This document shows positions 23,096 to 34,810 of a DNA stretch of 64,000 bases, one piece after another (positions within the stretch are counted from its first letter, which is position 1; every line of letters begins with the position of its first letter). Under the pieces are notes generated by a model. That model was given only the letters and a program-made list of their open reading frames with translations. It did no database searches and had not been told where the DNA came from. The translations under genes and the position numbers were made by a program. This DNA is from Cryptomeria japonica (taxonomy: Eukaryota > Streptophyta > Pinopsida > Cupressales > Cupressaceae). The stretch covers positions 716,863,867 through 716,927,866 of the forward strand of contig NC_081413.1 of assembly GCF_030272615.1 (NCBI RefSeq). Direction: 5' to 3'.

Positions 23096-23877
23096 CCAAT
23101 TTACAACCTTTGGAACCACACAAAAGTCCATGGCGCACAACATTTCTGTGATATTTTAAGATGCCAAAAATCTTTCTTCTCCACTCTGAATTTCCAATGT
23201 CTTGGCTTCAAACTTTAGTGAATCATTTTAAATCTGGTCGTCACCATTTTTTTTAAATTTTTTTTGGGCACTGTAATGTCCCTGATGGCACCCCGGCCAT
23301 ACAACCTCCTTACCGTACGGACAACAATAGACACCTCCAATCATACAGCCACCTTCCCGTGCGGTTGACACCCTTCCACCATACAACTTTGTTTGTTTGT
23401 GCGTTGCTATGCGCGTCTCTCTCTTTTTTTTCTTTTTCTTTTTTTTTCTCTTCATCCATTTTTTTTGTTTGGCGTGGTGCGTGGTTTCCTTCTCCTTCTT
23501 TTTCCTTGCGTGGGCTGCGTGGTGGAGCTGGCATTGTTCCTCCCCCTGCAGCTGTCATTTTTCCTTCTCTCCCCCTCAGCTGTGCAGGCTTTCATTTGTT
23601 TCCGCGAGGCTGTGTGGGCTTTTATGCGTGGTGTGCGGTGACCACCGCACGGTGGCATCCACCGCCAGTGGCCCCATCGCATGGTGGTTCCACCATCGGT
23701 GTATGGTGGGCCCACTTCTTCTTTTTTTGGCAGCCGTATAGTCAACTGTCGTACGGACCCGTAATGCTGTACGATGTTTTTTTTTTTTTAATTTTTTAAA
23801 TGTATAATCTAATTGTCAAGAGTCTTCGGCTCGGGTCCCATGCTACTGGGATCGCCCTTCATCCTTCTCGGTTTGCC
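23096..23877. other. No gene; pyrimidine-rich and GC-rich filler
   Basis: Contains a C/T-rich run (about 23415-23470) and runs of T at about 23778. The long open frames on both strands are low-complexity and do not resemble a protein. Probably 3' non-coding DNA of the gypsy derivative. Confidence 0.4.
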
Positions 23878-24489
23878 TCACCCGAGAGTCTCTTGTTTTG
23901 GTCCTGTGCCTAGCGAGTCACCTACTCGGCCTCTCGAGTCCCCTTCCATCCTCTCGGGTCCCCCTCTAGACTCCCGGGTGTCCTTCCGGCCTCTCGGGTC
24001 CCCTGCACACTTCTCATGGTAGGGTTTCAATTTGAACCTATTGGTGGCAAGTTTATTTTCCATGGCCATCCGAAGACCTAGAACCACAAATTCTACAAGG
24101 ACCACGGTCTCCTTCCCATATTTAAGAAGAAGAAGAATAATAAAGATTTTGAAGGCTGCGGCCTTCCACACAGGGTTCCAATCGTTGTCGACACTCTTCG
24201 GATTATCTACGTCGCCAGGGTTTGGGGCATCTCCCTTCCAATATTCTCTGTATTCTGGCAGGTACACCTCCTTTGTTACTTGCTCTGGTTCCTCTACTTC
24301 GAGCCTATAGCTCTGGAACATTTCATAATCCTCCATTTGCCAATGGAAGAGCTCGTTCAATGACCCTATCTCATCCTCGGAGCACTCTCCTAGTTTGAGA
24401 ATCCCTTCATCGTTGGGCTCCCTACAGCCTCGTCCTTCGTCCCTCAGGTAGCCTTTCCCTTCACCCTCCGATTCCGAAGATGATGTCAA
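23878..24489 (-). pseudogene. Post-protease linker fused to an integrase C-terminal scrap
   Basis: An open frame of 203 codons. Residues 1-110 are an acidic linker as expected after the protease. At residues about 124-160 (nt 24010-24120) it switches to YGKETVVLVEFVVLGLRMAM, the YGKEAVxPxEFxxPxLR hallmark near the end of gypsy integrase, then to FKLKPYHEK, normally found further downstream. RT, RNase H and most of integrase are absent between the two. The tail after residue 160 is Gly/Arg-rich and reads through CTCGGGTCCCC-type repeats. Two internal deletions explain this. Confidence 0.75.
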
Positions 24490-24517
24490 TTCCTCATCAA
24501 CAACCTAGGTCCTCAGA

Positions 24518-25536
24518 TCAATGATGTACTTCTACCCCCCTTTCTCCATAGAAAGGGTGTTGTTTTTCCAGTCGTGGTTCACCTTTGCTATAACCAGCCA
24601 CCCTCTGCCTAAGATGGCATCGTACCCCTTCTTCTTGAGTGGAATTACTACAAAATCTAGTATGAAAGGTTGCATTTCGATGGTGATCGGCTGGGCCATC
24701 GGGGTGCCGAGTGGCTTGATGTCGTGCTGGTCTGCACCTACCAAGTTGAACGTGGGTGGCCATAGTGTTGGCTTCCCCAGCTTCTTCCACATATCCTCTA
24801 GCAGTACATTCACCCTCGAACCTCCGTCCACGATGGTGTCTTTGAGGATAGCCCCGAGAATTCCCATCTCTACTACAACAGGATGTCGACCACTATTTAA
24901 AGCCAACAACATTGGGTCAGCCGAGGGGCTGACCGGAACTTCTGCCCGTGTGGCACGCAAAGGTGCTTGTGCAGTGGTTTGTATGGAATTAAAAATGGTG
25001 GTTCTTAACTGTGGCATTGTTTCTAGAAGGTCCTTTACCCTCATAGGTACTTCCATCTGTAGTACTTGCCCAATGATGTTATTTTCCACTTTCGTGCAGG
25101 ATGATGTACTCACCACCTCGTTATCCCATCGTTCGGTCGTCATCTCATGTTCAATATTGGTCTTTGCCTCCCGTAATCTCTCCTTATCTGTATGGGGATC
25201 GGGATAAGTGGCCTTTTTGGTTTGGGCGCTGGTGATTGCCAGTACTTCTTTCTCACCAGTCTTCTCAATGTTGAGGAGATTAACCCCTGCCTGTGGGCAA
25301 TTTGCGTCCTCATGGTCGCCTGGCCCACACCATCGGTAGAGGTGCTGAGGGGTGGCTTCCTGCATGCAATCACGGGTGAAGTGCCCCCATTGATTACAAG
25401 CCCTACATTGGATAATTGGCCGGCCCTTGGTGTCATATTGGATATGGCTTCCATTATTGTTATTGTTGCTATTCCTTCTGCCACCGCGTCTGTTGTTCCG
25501 ATAACCTCTAGATGATGTCATTGTGTTGGTTTGCAA
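24518..25536 (-). CDS. Gypsy gag C-terminus plus aspartic protease (open frame)
   Basis: An intact 334-codon minus frame. The N-terminal part has a Gly/Asn/Arg-rich stretch and two zinc knuckles: CRACNQWGHFTRDC and WCGPGDHEDANC. Residues about 205-325 form a retropepsin-like domain with DGGSRVNVL (usual DxGSxxN; here Asp-Gly-Gly) and YDAILGRGWL. The frame is open from the end of the upstream gag block to a stop at 24518. It is part of an element that has lost RT, so it is non-autonomous at best. The start given is the first Met; upstream gag is in a neighbouring frame at 25552-26110. Confidence 0.75.
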
Positions 25537-25551
25537 AGTTCTGACGGCCGG

Positions 25552-26110
25552 CTACTCTTGCGTGAAGAGAACTTGTTGGCTCCTGGTTTTCATATTGTAG
25601 GGACATTCCTTTGTCAAATGTCCCGTAATCTGACAAATGTCACAGAAAGCCTTCTTGGGACAGGACCCCTTGGTGTGTCCGTCACTCCTACAGTCGGTAC
25701 ACCACACGTCATTTTCTTCCATCTTACTTGTACTCCCTTTCATGGCTTTGATTTCTTTTAGCATTCGTTCCATGTCCTTTTGGAGCGCGTGTACCTTTTT
25801 ACTCGATTCGCCACCACTACTGCTCTCCCCGTCAGAATCTTCATCATCGTCAGATGAATATTTATTACTTTTCTTCTTCCTTGATGTTTTGTATTCGCTT
25901 TCTAGGTCCATCGCCCTGTTATAGGCATCGTCATATGACGTCGGGGGTACAATCTTCATTTTTTTCCGTAGGGAGGATTTCAATCCTTCCACGAACCATC
26001 ATTTTTTCAAGCCCTCAGCCGGTTGGCTCTCCATTTTGGCCAACAATTCCATCAAATCCATCGCTAAGTTTTCTCCCTTAAATACCCTTATCTTTTCACC
26101 ATGTCAGCCT
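25552..26110 (-). pseudogene. Gypsy gag core with two more zinc knuckles
   Basis: The minus strand encodes WFVEGLKSSLRKKMKIVPPT, SYDDAYNRAMDLESEYK, an acidic Ser/Asp/Glu-rich stretch, HALQKDMERMLKEIKAM, and two CCHC knuckles CTDCRSDGHTKGSC and CDICQITGHLTKEC. With the two knuckles at 25330-25470 this makes four in one gag. At the N-terminal end the gag is broken by a stop and by loss of homology near 26110, so the capsid-like part is missing. Confidence 0.75.
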
Positions 26111-28429
26111 CAATGAAGAAAATAAACCTATCGATTGTTGTATCACGAAGCATGATATGCATTATCCCGATGATCATAATTAATGTCGGCCTTCACATGC
26201 TACCCTAAATTTTACAAGTGATTTTACCGGGGTCCCAAAATACCTTAAACGGGTCCCAAATATACATTACTAGTACCAAGACTAACCAGTTAACAAGAAT
26301 AAAGCAAAGTGTGTGTATATTGGTTGGCCCAATCTATGCAAAATGATAAGACAATTAAACCAGATGAGAAATATCAAAACTTGAAGATGAGTTGCCATCA
26401 ATGACAACCCTAAATGCAATTCACCTTACCAAATGAGTGTTAATTACCAACATATAGATAGAGAAATCCTGCTATTTCTAAACTAGCAAAAATAGAGTGT
26501 TTCTAGTGTTTGAGACTGATAAACAAAAGACACAGACAAAGTGATCTCACTACTTCTAGACTGACAAAAATAAGGCGTTCTTTCCATTTCCAACTGATAA
26601 ACATAAAACATAGATAGAGTGATCCTACTATTTCTAGACTGGCAAAAACATAGCGTTCTCGCCGTTTTAGACTGATAAAGTGATGAAAATGACAAATTTT
26701 TGGATTGAAAATTTTGACATTTCTGACTTTTTTAGACTTGATTGTTTGATAAAAGATATAAATGAAACCAAACACAACAATCACACAAGTAAGATAAATG
26801 CATCAATAGTCATGTACTTCCTAGGATAGTCAAATGACAATACTTGTTGGGTTCCCTTGCCCAAAATACCTCATTCAGTTGGATAGATAGAAGTTTGGTG
26901 GCACTAGCTCCACTCTATGACACACACTTCTTAGGAATGACAGGCTTCGTATTTCTAAGGATTCAAAAATCCCGAGAAATTTACTATCTCAAGTTGAAGG
27001 GTACATGCAGGGTTTCTTCGGTATGCACATATCACAACACCTGAGTCAACAAGTAGAAGGTTTTTGGTAGCTAATAACAATTTGGCTCATAATGGAGGTA
27101 CTTTTGGTTTGTAGTGGAGGTACTTTTGGGGTAAATATGGTGGTTATATATGCGGTGGCTAGCTCATTTAAGAAATATCCTAGCCTGTAAAACACAGGTT
27201 TTTACGCATCTGCCACACAAGCACCAGGGGATTTTGACTTTCATCAAGATCATGAAGGTATTTGCATATAGATACTAAGGGAAACCATCAGTATAATACA
27301 ACAACACTAGTTGATTATGGTTTTCACCAAAATCACGAATAGTCATATAGTAGATCGAAAGAGTACCACTTGGGTTGTTCCCTCTCACCCAACCTTATTG
27401 GCTTCTTGGGAGGCATGCCCTTCTACATAAAATGTAAAAAGTGAGTGTCACTAACACTTTTCTCTTGCACCTAAGACCACAAAAGACAAGGGAGAGGATA
27501 GTGTATATTAGCAGTAGGCCCACTCTACATGCATAAGCGTGCCAAACACAAAAGATAGTTGTTCTTTTCTTATGAAATTAAAGTATTTTCTAACTAGAAG
27601 AAGACACAAGATTCATTGTAACTAAAAACATTTTTGGTAATTGCACCCCTCTTTGGTAGTCATACAACAAATGAGTTAGAGTTTTAAGCACTTAGGGTTT
27701 TCTTATCATCAAACTTGTACCAAATACTAGCTAAAAACTAGAAAACAAAAGTAGATTAGCAGATTAGAAATAATTTGAGAAAATTTTAATTCTAGAAAAT
27801 GACAAAAAATTAAACACAAGCAATATCACCATTTCTTCTCACAATCCCACTATTTTAATTAATCTCGTTATTTTGTTGATAAACAAATGCTTGACAAAAA
27901 ACACTAAAAACACATAAAACTTAGACAAGCAATCCCGTCGTTTCTTAAGTCAGTCCCACTACTTTACCCAACAATCTTGCTTCTTTTTATTAAAAAAAAA
28001 TCAATTAGATGCAGAAATAGAATACAAAACTTATGACTCAAAAAATTAAACCTACCCAAGATGGTGGGAATGCATTCCTATTGTTTCTCCAAGCAATCTT
28101 GCCAAATTTTCAATCAATCCCCATCATTTCAGAAAAATTGAATTTCAAAAAATAAAACTTCCGTTGAAGCGGAAATCCACTTAAATTATCACGTTTTTGC
28201 TTGGAAGTACTAAAAATTAATTAAAAAACACAATAAAACAACAAAAAACTTGAGATTGGACCCGTGAAGTGAGGTTGCACTAGGCATGCCAGAAATGTAT
28301 GCAGAAAATTGTGAATGTAAACTATTGAAAATATAAACTAAGCAATTAACAAACACATATTTCAACCACACTCAAGACTAGGACGTTAAGAAGAAAAAAA
28401 ACTAGATAAACATCATAAAACTAATTAAA
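26111..28429 (-). other. Probable leader of the outer gypsy element
   Basis: No convincing ORF on either strand; AT-rich. By position between the outer 5' LTR and gag it should be 5' leader. It contains three tandem 78-bp units (26465-26685). Loosely similar AATCCCACTATTT phrases recur near 27850-27990. I could not find a primer-binding site with confidence. Confidence 0.4.
26465..26685. repeat. Tandem repeat, 78-bp unit, 2.8 copies
   Basis: Units start at 26465, 26543 and 26621, each near GATCCTACTATTTCTAGACTG followed by GCAAAAATA and ACTGATAAA. The spacing is exactly 78 bp twice, with about 80% identity by eye. Confidence 0.85.
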
Positions 28430-28665
28430 GGGCAAACTCTATTTTCCTCCTTCGATTTGATTGTCCCTTGATTTGATGTGTGCTTTCTATATGGTAGATA
28501 CTTGATTGTGCTCCATGATAGTGAATGGAAGGTGGAAAACTAAGCAAGATGTGATACAAAATACTATGCTAAATGGATGTGCTTATGCAAAACAATGAGT
28601 AAGCATTTTTGCATTACGAGGGTATGAAAATGAAAGTGGATGCATTTGTGAAGGAAAATGGGGGG

Positions 28666-28673
28666 TTTAAATA
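28666..28673 (-). promoter_or_regulatory. TATA box of the outer LTR
   Basis: TATTTAAA on the minus strand, followed by C-rich DNA, at the expected U3/R boundary of the LTR. Confidence 0.6.
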
Positions 28674-28707
28674 GGCTAGAATGAGATATGGAGAGACATG
28701 AAAATGA

Positions 28708-28800
28708 GACACGTGTCCTTGAGAAAGGCAAGTGTCATGAATGAGAATGACATGTGTCTTTGAGAAGGACATGTGTCATTGGAACGAACGACATGTGTCC
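28708..28800. promoter_or_regulatory. Repeated GACACGTGTC / GACATGTGTC boxes in U3
   Basis: GACACGTGTC at 28708-28717 is a perfect palindrome with a G-box core (CACGTG). GACATGTGTC follows at 28749-28758, 28768-28777 and 28790-28799, with an inverted GGACACATG at about 28804. They lie just upstream of the TATA box in element orientation, as an enhancer repeat would. Confidence 0.6.
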
Positions 28801-29364
28801 CTTAGGACACATGCCCATTTGGGAGTAAGCCACCCAAATTGGAAGGTTCTATTTCAAAAGAGTGAAAAATAATGTAATTCTCATGTTTGAGAAAATTTGG
28901 GATATTTTCCCAAATTTTAGGGAATTTTCCTCAAATTCAACAACATTTTCCTCAAATTTTTGAAAATTTGGGATATTTAGGGAATTTGAGATATTTTAAG
29001 AATGTGCACACATATGGTGAGGGATAAAGGATAGGGTTGACTAAGACCTTTGGTTAATTAGATGGGTTAGGCTAGGGGAGAGTTAGATATGGGTTAAAGT
29101 TAGGAGACACATGGGGAAATATAATTAATTAATTAATTCCATGGGAGAATTTAAGAGGAAAAAAAGTCAAAGTGAATTAAATAATCAAATTACAAAATTT
29201 GATACATTTAATAGAAGAAAGGTTCAAATTCAATTAATTAATTGATTTTAGTTATCAATCAATTAATAATTACCAATTAATTAAATAATGTATAATTATT
29301 TAATTAAATGCATTCGGGATAACTAAATTTAATTAATTAAATTAATCAAATTTAGGTGTCTACA

Positions 29365-30584
29365 TATACTGATTCACCTTCATCTATGTGATCACGGTCA
29401 TTCATCTTAAACCTCTTAATATAAACCCTCCATTTTGTTGGGTGAAAATTTTGTAAACTAATGAAGGTTCACAAAATGTGTTTTTCACGACAACACACAT
29501 AACGATATCTCTTAGAAGACAAGATATAATTCCTCCTAATTATAAGGGAAGTCTCCCCCTTGGTACTGCAACTATTTTCTATTTTTCCTACCTACTAACT
29601 TTACACTAATTTTGGGTACAATAACAACTTGGTTCTCTTCCTTAAAAACCAATTATATCCAATTCTCTTTTAAGAATATAATTCCCTTAACTTAAATAAC
29701 TTTGAAAACTTGTAGTAATATTATACTAACTAATTTGGAAAGTAAAGTGTCCATGAAAGAACAAAGTCTTCTGTTACTTCCCTTTTCTGAATATGACCTA
29801 GGGACGAGAATTTGCACACTTAAGAACTCAAAGATTTGTTTTATGTACTAAGATTCCTATCAACCACTGTAACCCAAATATATTGTTAGCTCAAAGACTC
29901 ACAAATATATTGAAAGATATTCTACTCTAACCAGATAGTTCTTATAGCACAAAGACTCTACTTTCTATCTTCTAAATACAATTTTTAGAGATAATTTGTA
30001 AAAGCTCAAAGACTTAAAGCAATTCTCCCCTTAACCAATTTACAATTCTTGAAACTTCAAAGTAACTCAAAGATTACTTGTAAAGACCCAAAAGACTCTT
30101 CAATTTTTTACACCAAGACTATACCCAACTTTAATCATTCAAGAACATATGACACCAATGACATAAGAACATTCATACCATATAAAGGATTGAACTCAAA
30201 ACAAAGTTTGAATGTCAAGCTTCTCTCTTTCTTGATTAAATTGCAAATTTACAAAATCAATACCAAGTCTCAAATTACTATTCACTTTGGTAGAGTTTTG
30301 TTGCATAATGAAATATGGAAAAAAATCCTTATTAAAATAATAACCCTCATATATATAGGAGAGGGGTACAACATGAAAATAGGAAATTATAACTAATTCT
30401 ATGACTAAGTCAAAAGAAGAGTTCAATTTGACTTAGGACTTGTGCACTCAACAGGTGCACATGCATAGTTACAAAATGACACCCGAGGTGTTGATAGACA
30501 TAATAAAATGTCACTGAAAAAACACATAAATAACTAAGTGTCATTCCCTTGAGTTGAATTTCACTTCTGGAACTCCTTGATCTT
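29365..30584. other. No gene; AT-rich with CTCAAAGA repeats
   Basis: No ORF resembles a protein. Between about 29825 and 30110 the phrase CTCAAAGACTC or CAAAGACT recurs at least six times at irregular spacing. A probable 3' flank of the unknown ORF at 30585-33983; no terminator seen. Confidence 0.35.
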
Positions 30585-31071
30585 CTATAAATTATTCTTC
30601 ATTTGAATTTTATCAGGTCCCAAGGTATTTTCGGTGATGACTTTGACCCTTGTGATAGAATCTTCTAACCCAGTACAACACTTCTTATGTTTCTCTAGAA
30701 GTGAATCAAGAATATCCATAATTAATTGAAAATCAAGTAATTTGTTGATAGAGGACAAAGAGAATTCCTCCTTATCAACTTTCAACTGTCAAGAGTAAGC
30801 TAAATTCCTTGATGATTTCATCTTTACTTAGTACCTTTTTACTTTCATCAAGGAAAGCACATGATATTTCAAAGATTTTGGCAACAATCTATGTTTTCCT
30901 ACCAACACATTCTTTTTGTGCCTTTCTCATATCCTTGACCAAACATTCCAATACATTCATCTAATGCTCTAGAGCCTCTCTCTGTTCAATGTACATGCGT
31001 CGTGAGGGAATCACACCATTTTGGATGAGGTCATTAGGATCATAATCTTCAAACTTCAACCAGGCTTCAAA

Positions 31072-31105
<34 letters not shown>

Positions 31106-33983
31106 CTGTTTTAAGTTCCCAGGAGAAAATTATTATGGTATTATCCACCTCTGTCCTTACAACGTCAAGGGTGTTGACAATGGTGCAAGCTGAACTTAGT
31201 ATCCATGTACCTTGGCTTAGCATTCGATCCATCCATTCTCCTGCGGCTCTGCTCCTTGATGCAACCTACTCAACTCTCTTAACAACTTGGTCATCCAAAG
31301 AAGTTGCCACTGGTTCAAGAACTTTTGAAGACTTGGTCACTTTGATAAGAATTGAGGTGAGTTGCTCAATTCGTGCCTTAAGTTGATATTTCTTGACCTT
31401 ATCCTCGTCACACCTGGAAACTAAAGCCCCCAAGGCGGAATGAGTGTCCTGTGCCACATAATCATGAGTTTTCTTACCCAGATCAATCATTTGAATGATA
31501 TAATCCGAGTCTTAGATCTATCCAATGATAGCATCCTAAGGAGGAATAACAATCTCAACATATTTATTCCTATTCTTATCAACTTTTACCCCAAACAAAG
31601 TTTTGTCTTTCTTGACCATCTTGAATTTCATAGGAACAAGCTAATTGAAATCAATGTCTTTAGGAGAAAAAACTTGTTTCTTTCTTTTAGTCACATTTGA
31701 CATCAACCAATGAGGTAAATCCATATCATCATCCTCACCCACTACCATATCCTAAGAGGGATTGATAGAATCTTGAACAGTGGTGGTTACTATAGGAGAG
31801 GTCATGGTAATAACATGGGAAGGATTCTCAAGAGATGATTCATTAGATCTAGGGACTGATTCATTCATGAATTTATCATCATCCATCATAGTTGCAGATA
31901 CTTCAGACAATGAGGGGAAATTAGAAAATAAATTCTCAATATTATCGCAGGGTGTATCTAGAGAGGACTCACTAGCACTAGTGGAAGATACATGAATAAC
32001 ACTTGAAGGGGAAATACATGTGATAATTAGAGGCTCAGGCTCAGAAGTAGAAATAGGAACTTGTAACATAGATGAAGGAGAATATACCTGAAGTAAGGAT
32101 TCCTCTGCTCATGGCATCTCTTCTACATCCAATTCATTTTGGTTTTGTTCATCCTCTTGTCCATGAATTAACTCTTCATCAAAATGATCCCCCTCCTCTT
32201 GTTCATTTGATACCTCTAACTTTGATATTTCATGAACATTAGAACTCGAAGGTTCTCCTTGAGTTTTACCTTTCTTAGACCCAACTATAACTTTTAACTT
32301 AGGAGCCTTTGTTGGAGTAGCAAGATCCTATTTGTTATCGGTTCTAATCTCTGATCTCTTTCCCATTGGGCCAACAGTGTCATCATAAAAAGCATAAGAG
32401 AAAGGTTTCAAAGTAACACCATGCAAAGATAACCAAACATTAGTATTCATAAGAATACTTTGAAAATGTGCCCTGATGGAAGTGCATTCCTTTTGTGACC
32501 ACTGGATGAGAGGCAAAGGAGTAGAAGAAACCTTGTTCTTCTCATACATTGGATCCAAGATATCACCATCTTCCTCCAAATCTTCAGGTACATCGATAAG
32601 ACCAAACTCCTCAATTTGTTCAACTATCAACCAACAATAATCAAGTTTTCTCACATCATGCTCGGACCTGCAATTAGCCCAAACATCTTCAATCTGATGC
32701 ACATGTACATACACCTTTTTTCAGTTTGTTTCTCATTCCTTTGTAATCAAAATCCTTTCTAGCCTTAAAGAACCTCATGGTAACTCTTCTCATCTCCTCC
32801 CCCATTGCCCTGGCCTTAAAGATGGAATTGATAGAATACCTACCAATGAAAAGAGAAAATTTCAAACTAATCTTATGAGAACCCGATTGGGCCTTATGTA
32901 CAACATTCATCTGACAATCTAGATCCATTAGTACAATCTTGTCAGAAGGTTATCTAGGGAGCATGAAGGGCTCACCATTGAAACATCCAACCCTGATATA
33001 TGTCAAGGTTGGAAACTGAAGGAACATGCATCCATATTGACTCACTACTTCCATGCATGATCAGACACTCTCTTGTTATACAAGTTCTTATCCATCATAA
33101 CCATATAATAACCAAAGAAAGCATCATTCACTCTTTGGAAATGATTACAACTTTCTTGAAGAAACAACTGGGAATAGTATTCATGTACCTCAATCTACCT
33201 CCTATCGCCAATGGTAGACAATCCAAGAAAATGTCTCATTGAAGCCGCAACGTACACCAAGTAAGAAGTCATATAAATCTTGAGTGTGGTAGGAACCTTG
33301 GTGAGCTGTTCACAGATGGAATCACTGATCTGTTTTCCCCGAAATATCTTCTCCTTGTTTTGTTTGATCACATGGATATACTGATACATCCATTTATAGA
33401 AAGTATTGGAAGTAGGAAGTCCTTTAACTCCACTTAAAAGAGTTATCAAATATTTGACTTCTTCAATGAAGTCACTTCTAGGAAGAGTCTTCGACCATCT
33501 TGCAATACTAGGTCTTGGGGTTTTAAGCCAATTATCATTCATATTACGCCTACACTTATTTGAATTTGTATCAAAGTAGGCTATAGTTGACTGCATTGCA
33601 ATATCATTATACTTCTCAATACTAGGACACTTGAAGACTGAATCGAAGAATTCTTCATCAATCCTGAATAATTTATTTCTGGATTCATCCTTCACAATTC
33701 TATGATTTGGATCAAAATGATTTGCCACTGCAATTACAAATTCAGGTTCCTAAGCTGACATGGGAAAATATGCTACTAAGTGGATGCCACTATTTATAAT
33801 AGCTTCCATGTCATGATATGAAGGTGGTTTCTTGATTCTTTTTTGAAATTATTCTAGATCAACATGACCTATCTCTATGTCTCTAATGTGATCAATATTA
33901 GAAGTAACTGAAGAAGGTGGAAAAACTGGATGTGGGTCCTACTTCTTGAATTTCATCTTTTTGTTTGGAGAAGCCTTTGTCAT
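30585..33983 (-). pseudogene. Large unknown ORF, copy A (about 1,100 codons, decayed)
   Basis: The minus strand carries a long degenerate coding region from ATG 33981-33983 (MTKASPNKKMKFKK) to a stop at 30585. The conserved part reads IAVANHFDPNHRIVKDES, then FIEEVKYLITLLSGVKGLPT, FYKWMYQYIHVIK and KIYMTSYLVYVAASMRHF. Later come TYIRVGCFNGEPFMLPR and PSDKIVLMDLDCQ, then Glu/Ser-rich and coiled-coil-prone regions. Many TAG/TGA codons and frameshifts break it. A second, diverged copy at 49777-52537 shares the motif order. I do not know the function. It resembles an uncharacterised hypothetical protein family I associate with conifers (from memory, unverified). Confidence 0.7.
31074..31105. repeat. 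Poly(T) run inside copy A ORF
   Basis: About 30 T on the plus strand, read as poly-Lys (AAA) on the ORF strand between ...SWELKTE and GFEAWLKF... It interrupts otherwise protein-like sequence and may be slippage expansion or an inserted poly(A). Confidence 0.8.
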
Positions 33984-34244
33984 TGATATAATATTAATAC
34001 TGAGAGAAAAAGACATTCATCAACATTATAATGATATATTGGATCGATTCACTTTTGTTCATATGACTTGAAGAAATTACAAAAATAGTGTATTTGAAAT
34101 AATTAGGTTTTCTAAAAAAAACCCTTTTCGACAAATTGATATCTCCACGGTAAATTGGATGAAAAATTACCATTTACGTGTGTCGGTCAAAAAACATAAT
34201 TAGGGCTTTTAAAATTCTAATTACATTTGGAAATAAAAATAAAA
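33984..34244. other. No gene; upstream of copy A ORF
   Basis: AT-rich, no ORF. In the ORF's orientation it would be the 5' leader. No TATA box or primer site could be assigned. Confidence 0.35.
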
Positions 34245-34280
34245 ATGTGTAATTCGGGTTTATAAACCCGAATTACACAT
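34245..34280. repeat. Perfect 36-bp palindrome
   Basis: Two complementary 18-base arms, centred on GGGTTTATAAACCC with outer arms ATGTGTAATTC / GAATTACACAT. Checked base by base: it equals its own reverse complement. Confidence 0.95.
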
Positions 34281-34299
34281 ATAAAAATAACATGGCAAA

Positions 34300-34810
34300 G
34301 AGATGTTGGTCAGGTTCATAGACCCGCCAAACACCAAAAAAGGAAGGTTAAAAGAAATGGTAGAGGATGGGTTCAAAACCTCGCCATATACCATAACATA
34401 AAAGAAACAATGTTGGGCGGGGTCGTAGACCTGCCATACAATATTCATGGTGTATGGTGGGCCTAAAACCCTGCCAAACACCATGGAAGAACACTGCAAA
34501 AATAAGGGTAAAACATGTGTTGGTTAGGGTCGCAAACCCACTAACACCCCATCGTGGTGTATGGTGAGCCTAAGGCTCTGCTAACACTACAAAATAAAAT
34601 GCAAGGGAACAATGTGTGGTCAAGGTCGCAGACCTACCACACACCATACTATGGTGTATGGTGGGTTGGCAACGTCACCCACATCACAATGCAATAGATA
34701 ACATTCAATATAACATGAAAAAGGAAAGGTGGGGTTGTGGCAAGGTCATAGACCCGCCACAGAGCACTCAGTGGTGCGTGTTGGGCCTACAACTCCGCCA
34801 CGACACTAAA
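34300..34810. repeat. Five tandem hairpin units, about 100-120 bp
   Basis: Units begin near TGTTGGTC...GGTCGTAGACC at about 34308, 34410, 34518, 34612 and 34731. Each has GGTCGYAGACCYGCCA, then ATGGTGTATGGTGGGCCTA and CTGCCAAACACC. The GGTGTATGGTGGG and CCGCCAAACACC parts are partly complementary, so each unit can fold. Sequence identity between units is roughly 60-75% by eye. Confidence 0.75.

Larger units (their letters stand above)
28430..29364 (-). repeat. 5' LTR of the outer Tat-like gypsy element
   Basis: On the minus strand it starts TGTAGACACCTAAATTTG at 29364. It runs through an AT-rich U3 with Aattaatt tracts and several GACAYGTGTC motifs, then a TATTTAAACCCCCC box at about 28660-28673. 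This wording is typical of Tat-lineage LTRs in plants. The inner boundary near 28430 is approximate. The 3' LTR would be left of the window. Confidence 0.7.

Noticed and set aside
22823-23138. Pro/Gly-rich minus frames
   Set aside because: Explained by the 24-bp GC minisatellite.
23359-23799. Overlapping Phe/Ser-rich plus-strand frames
   Set aside because: Caused by a C/T-rich tract; no conserved residues or plausible start context.
24521-25515. Long plus-strand frames opposite gag-protease
   Set aside because: The minus frame has two zinc knuckles and a protease; the plus frames have none.
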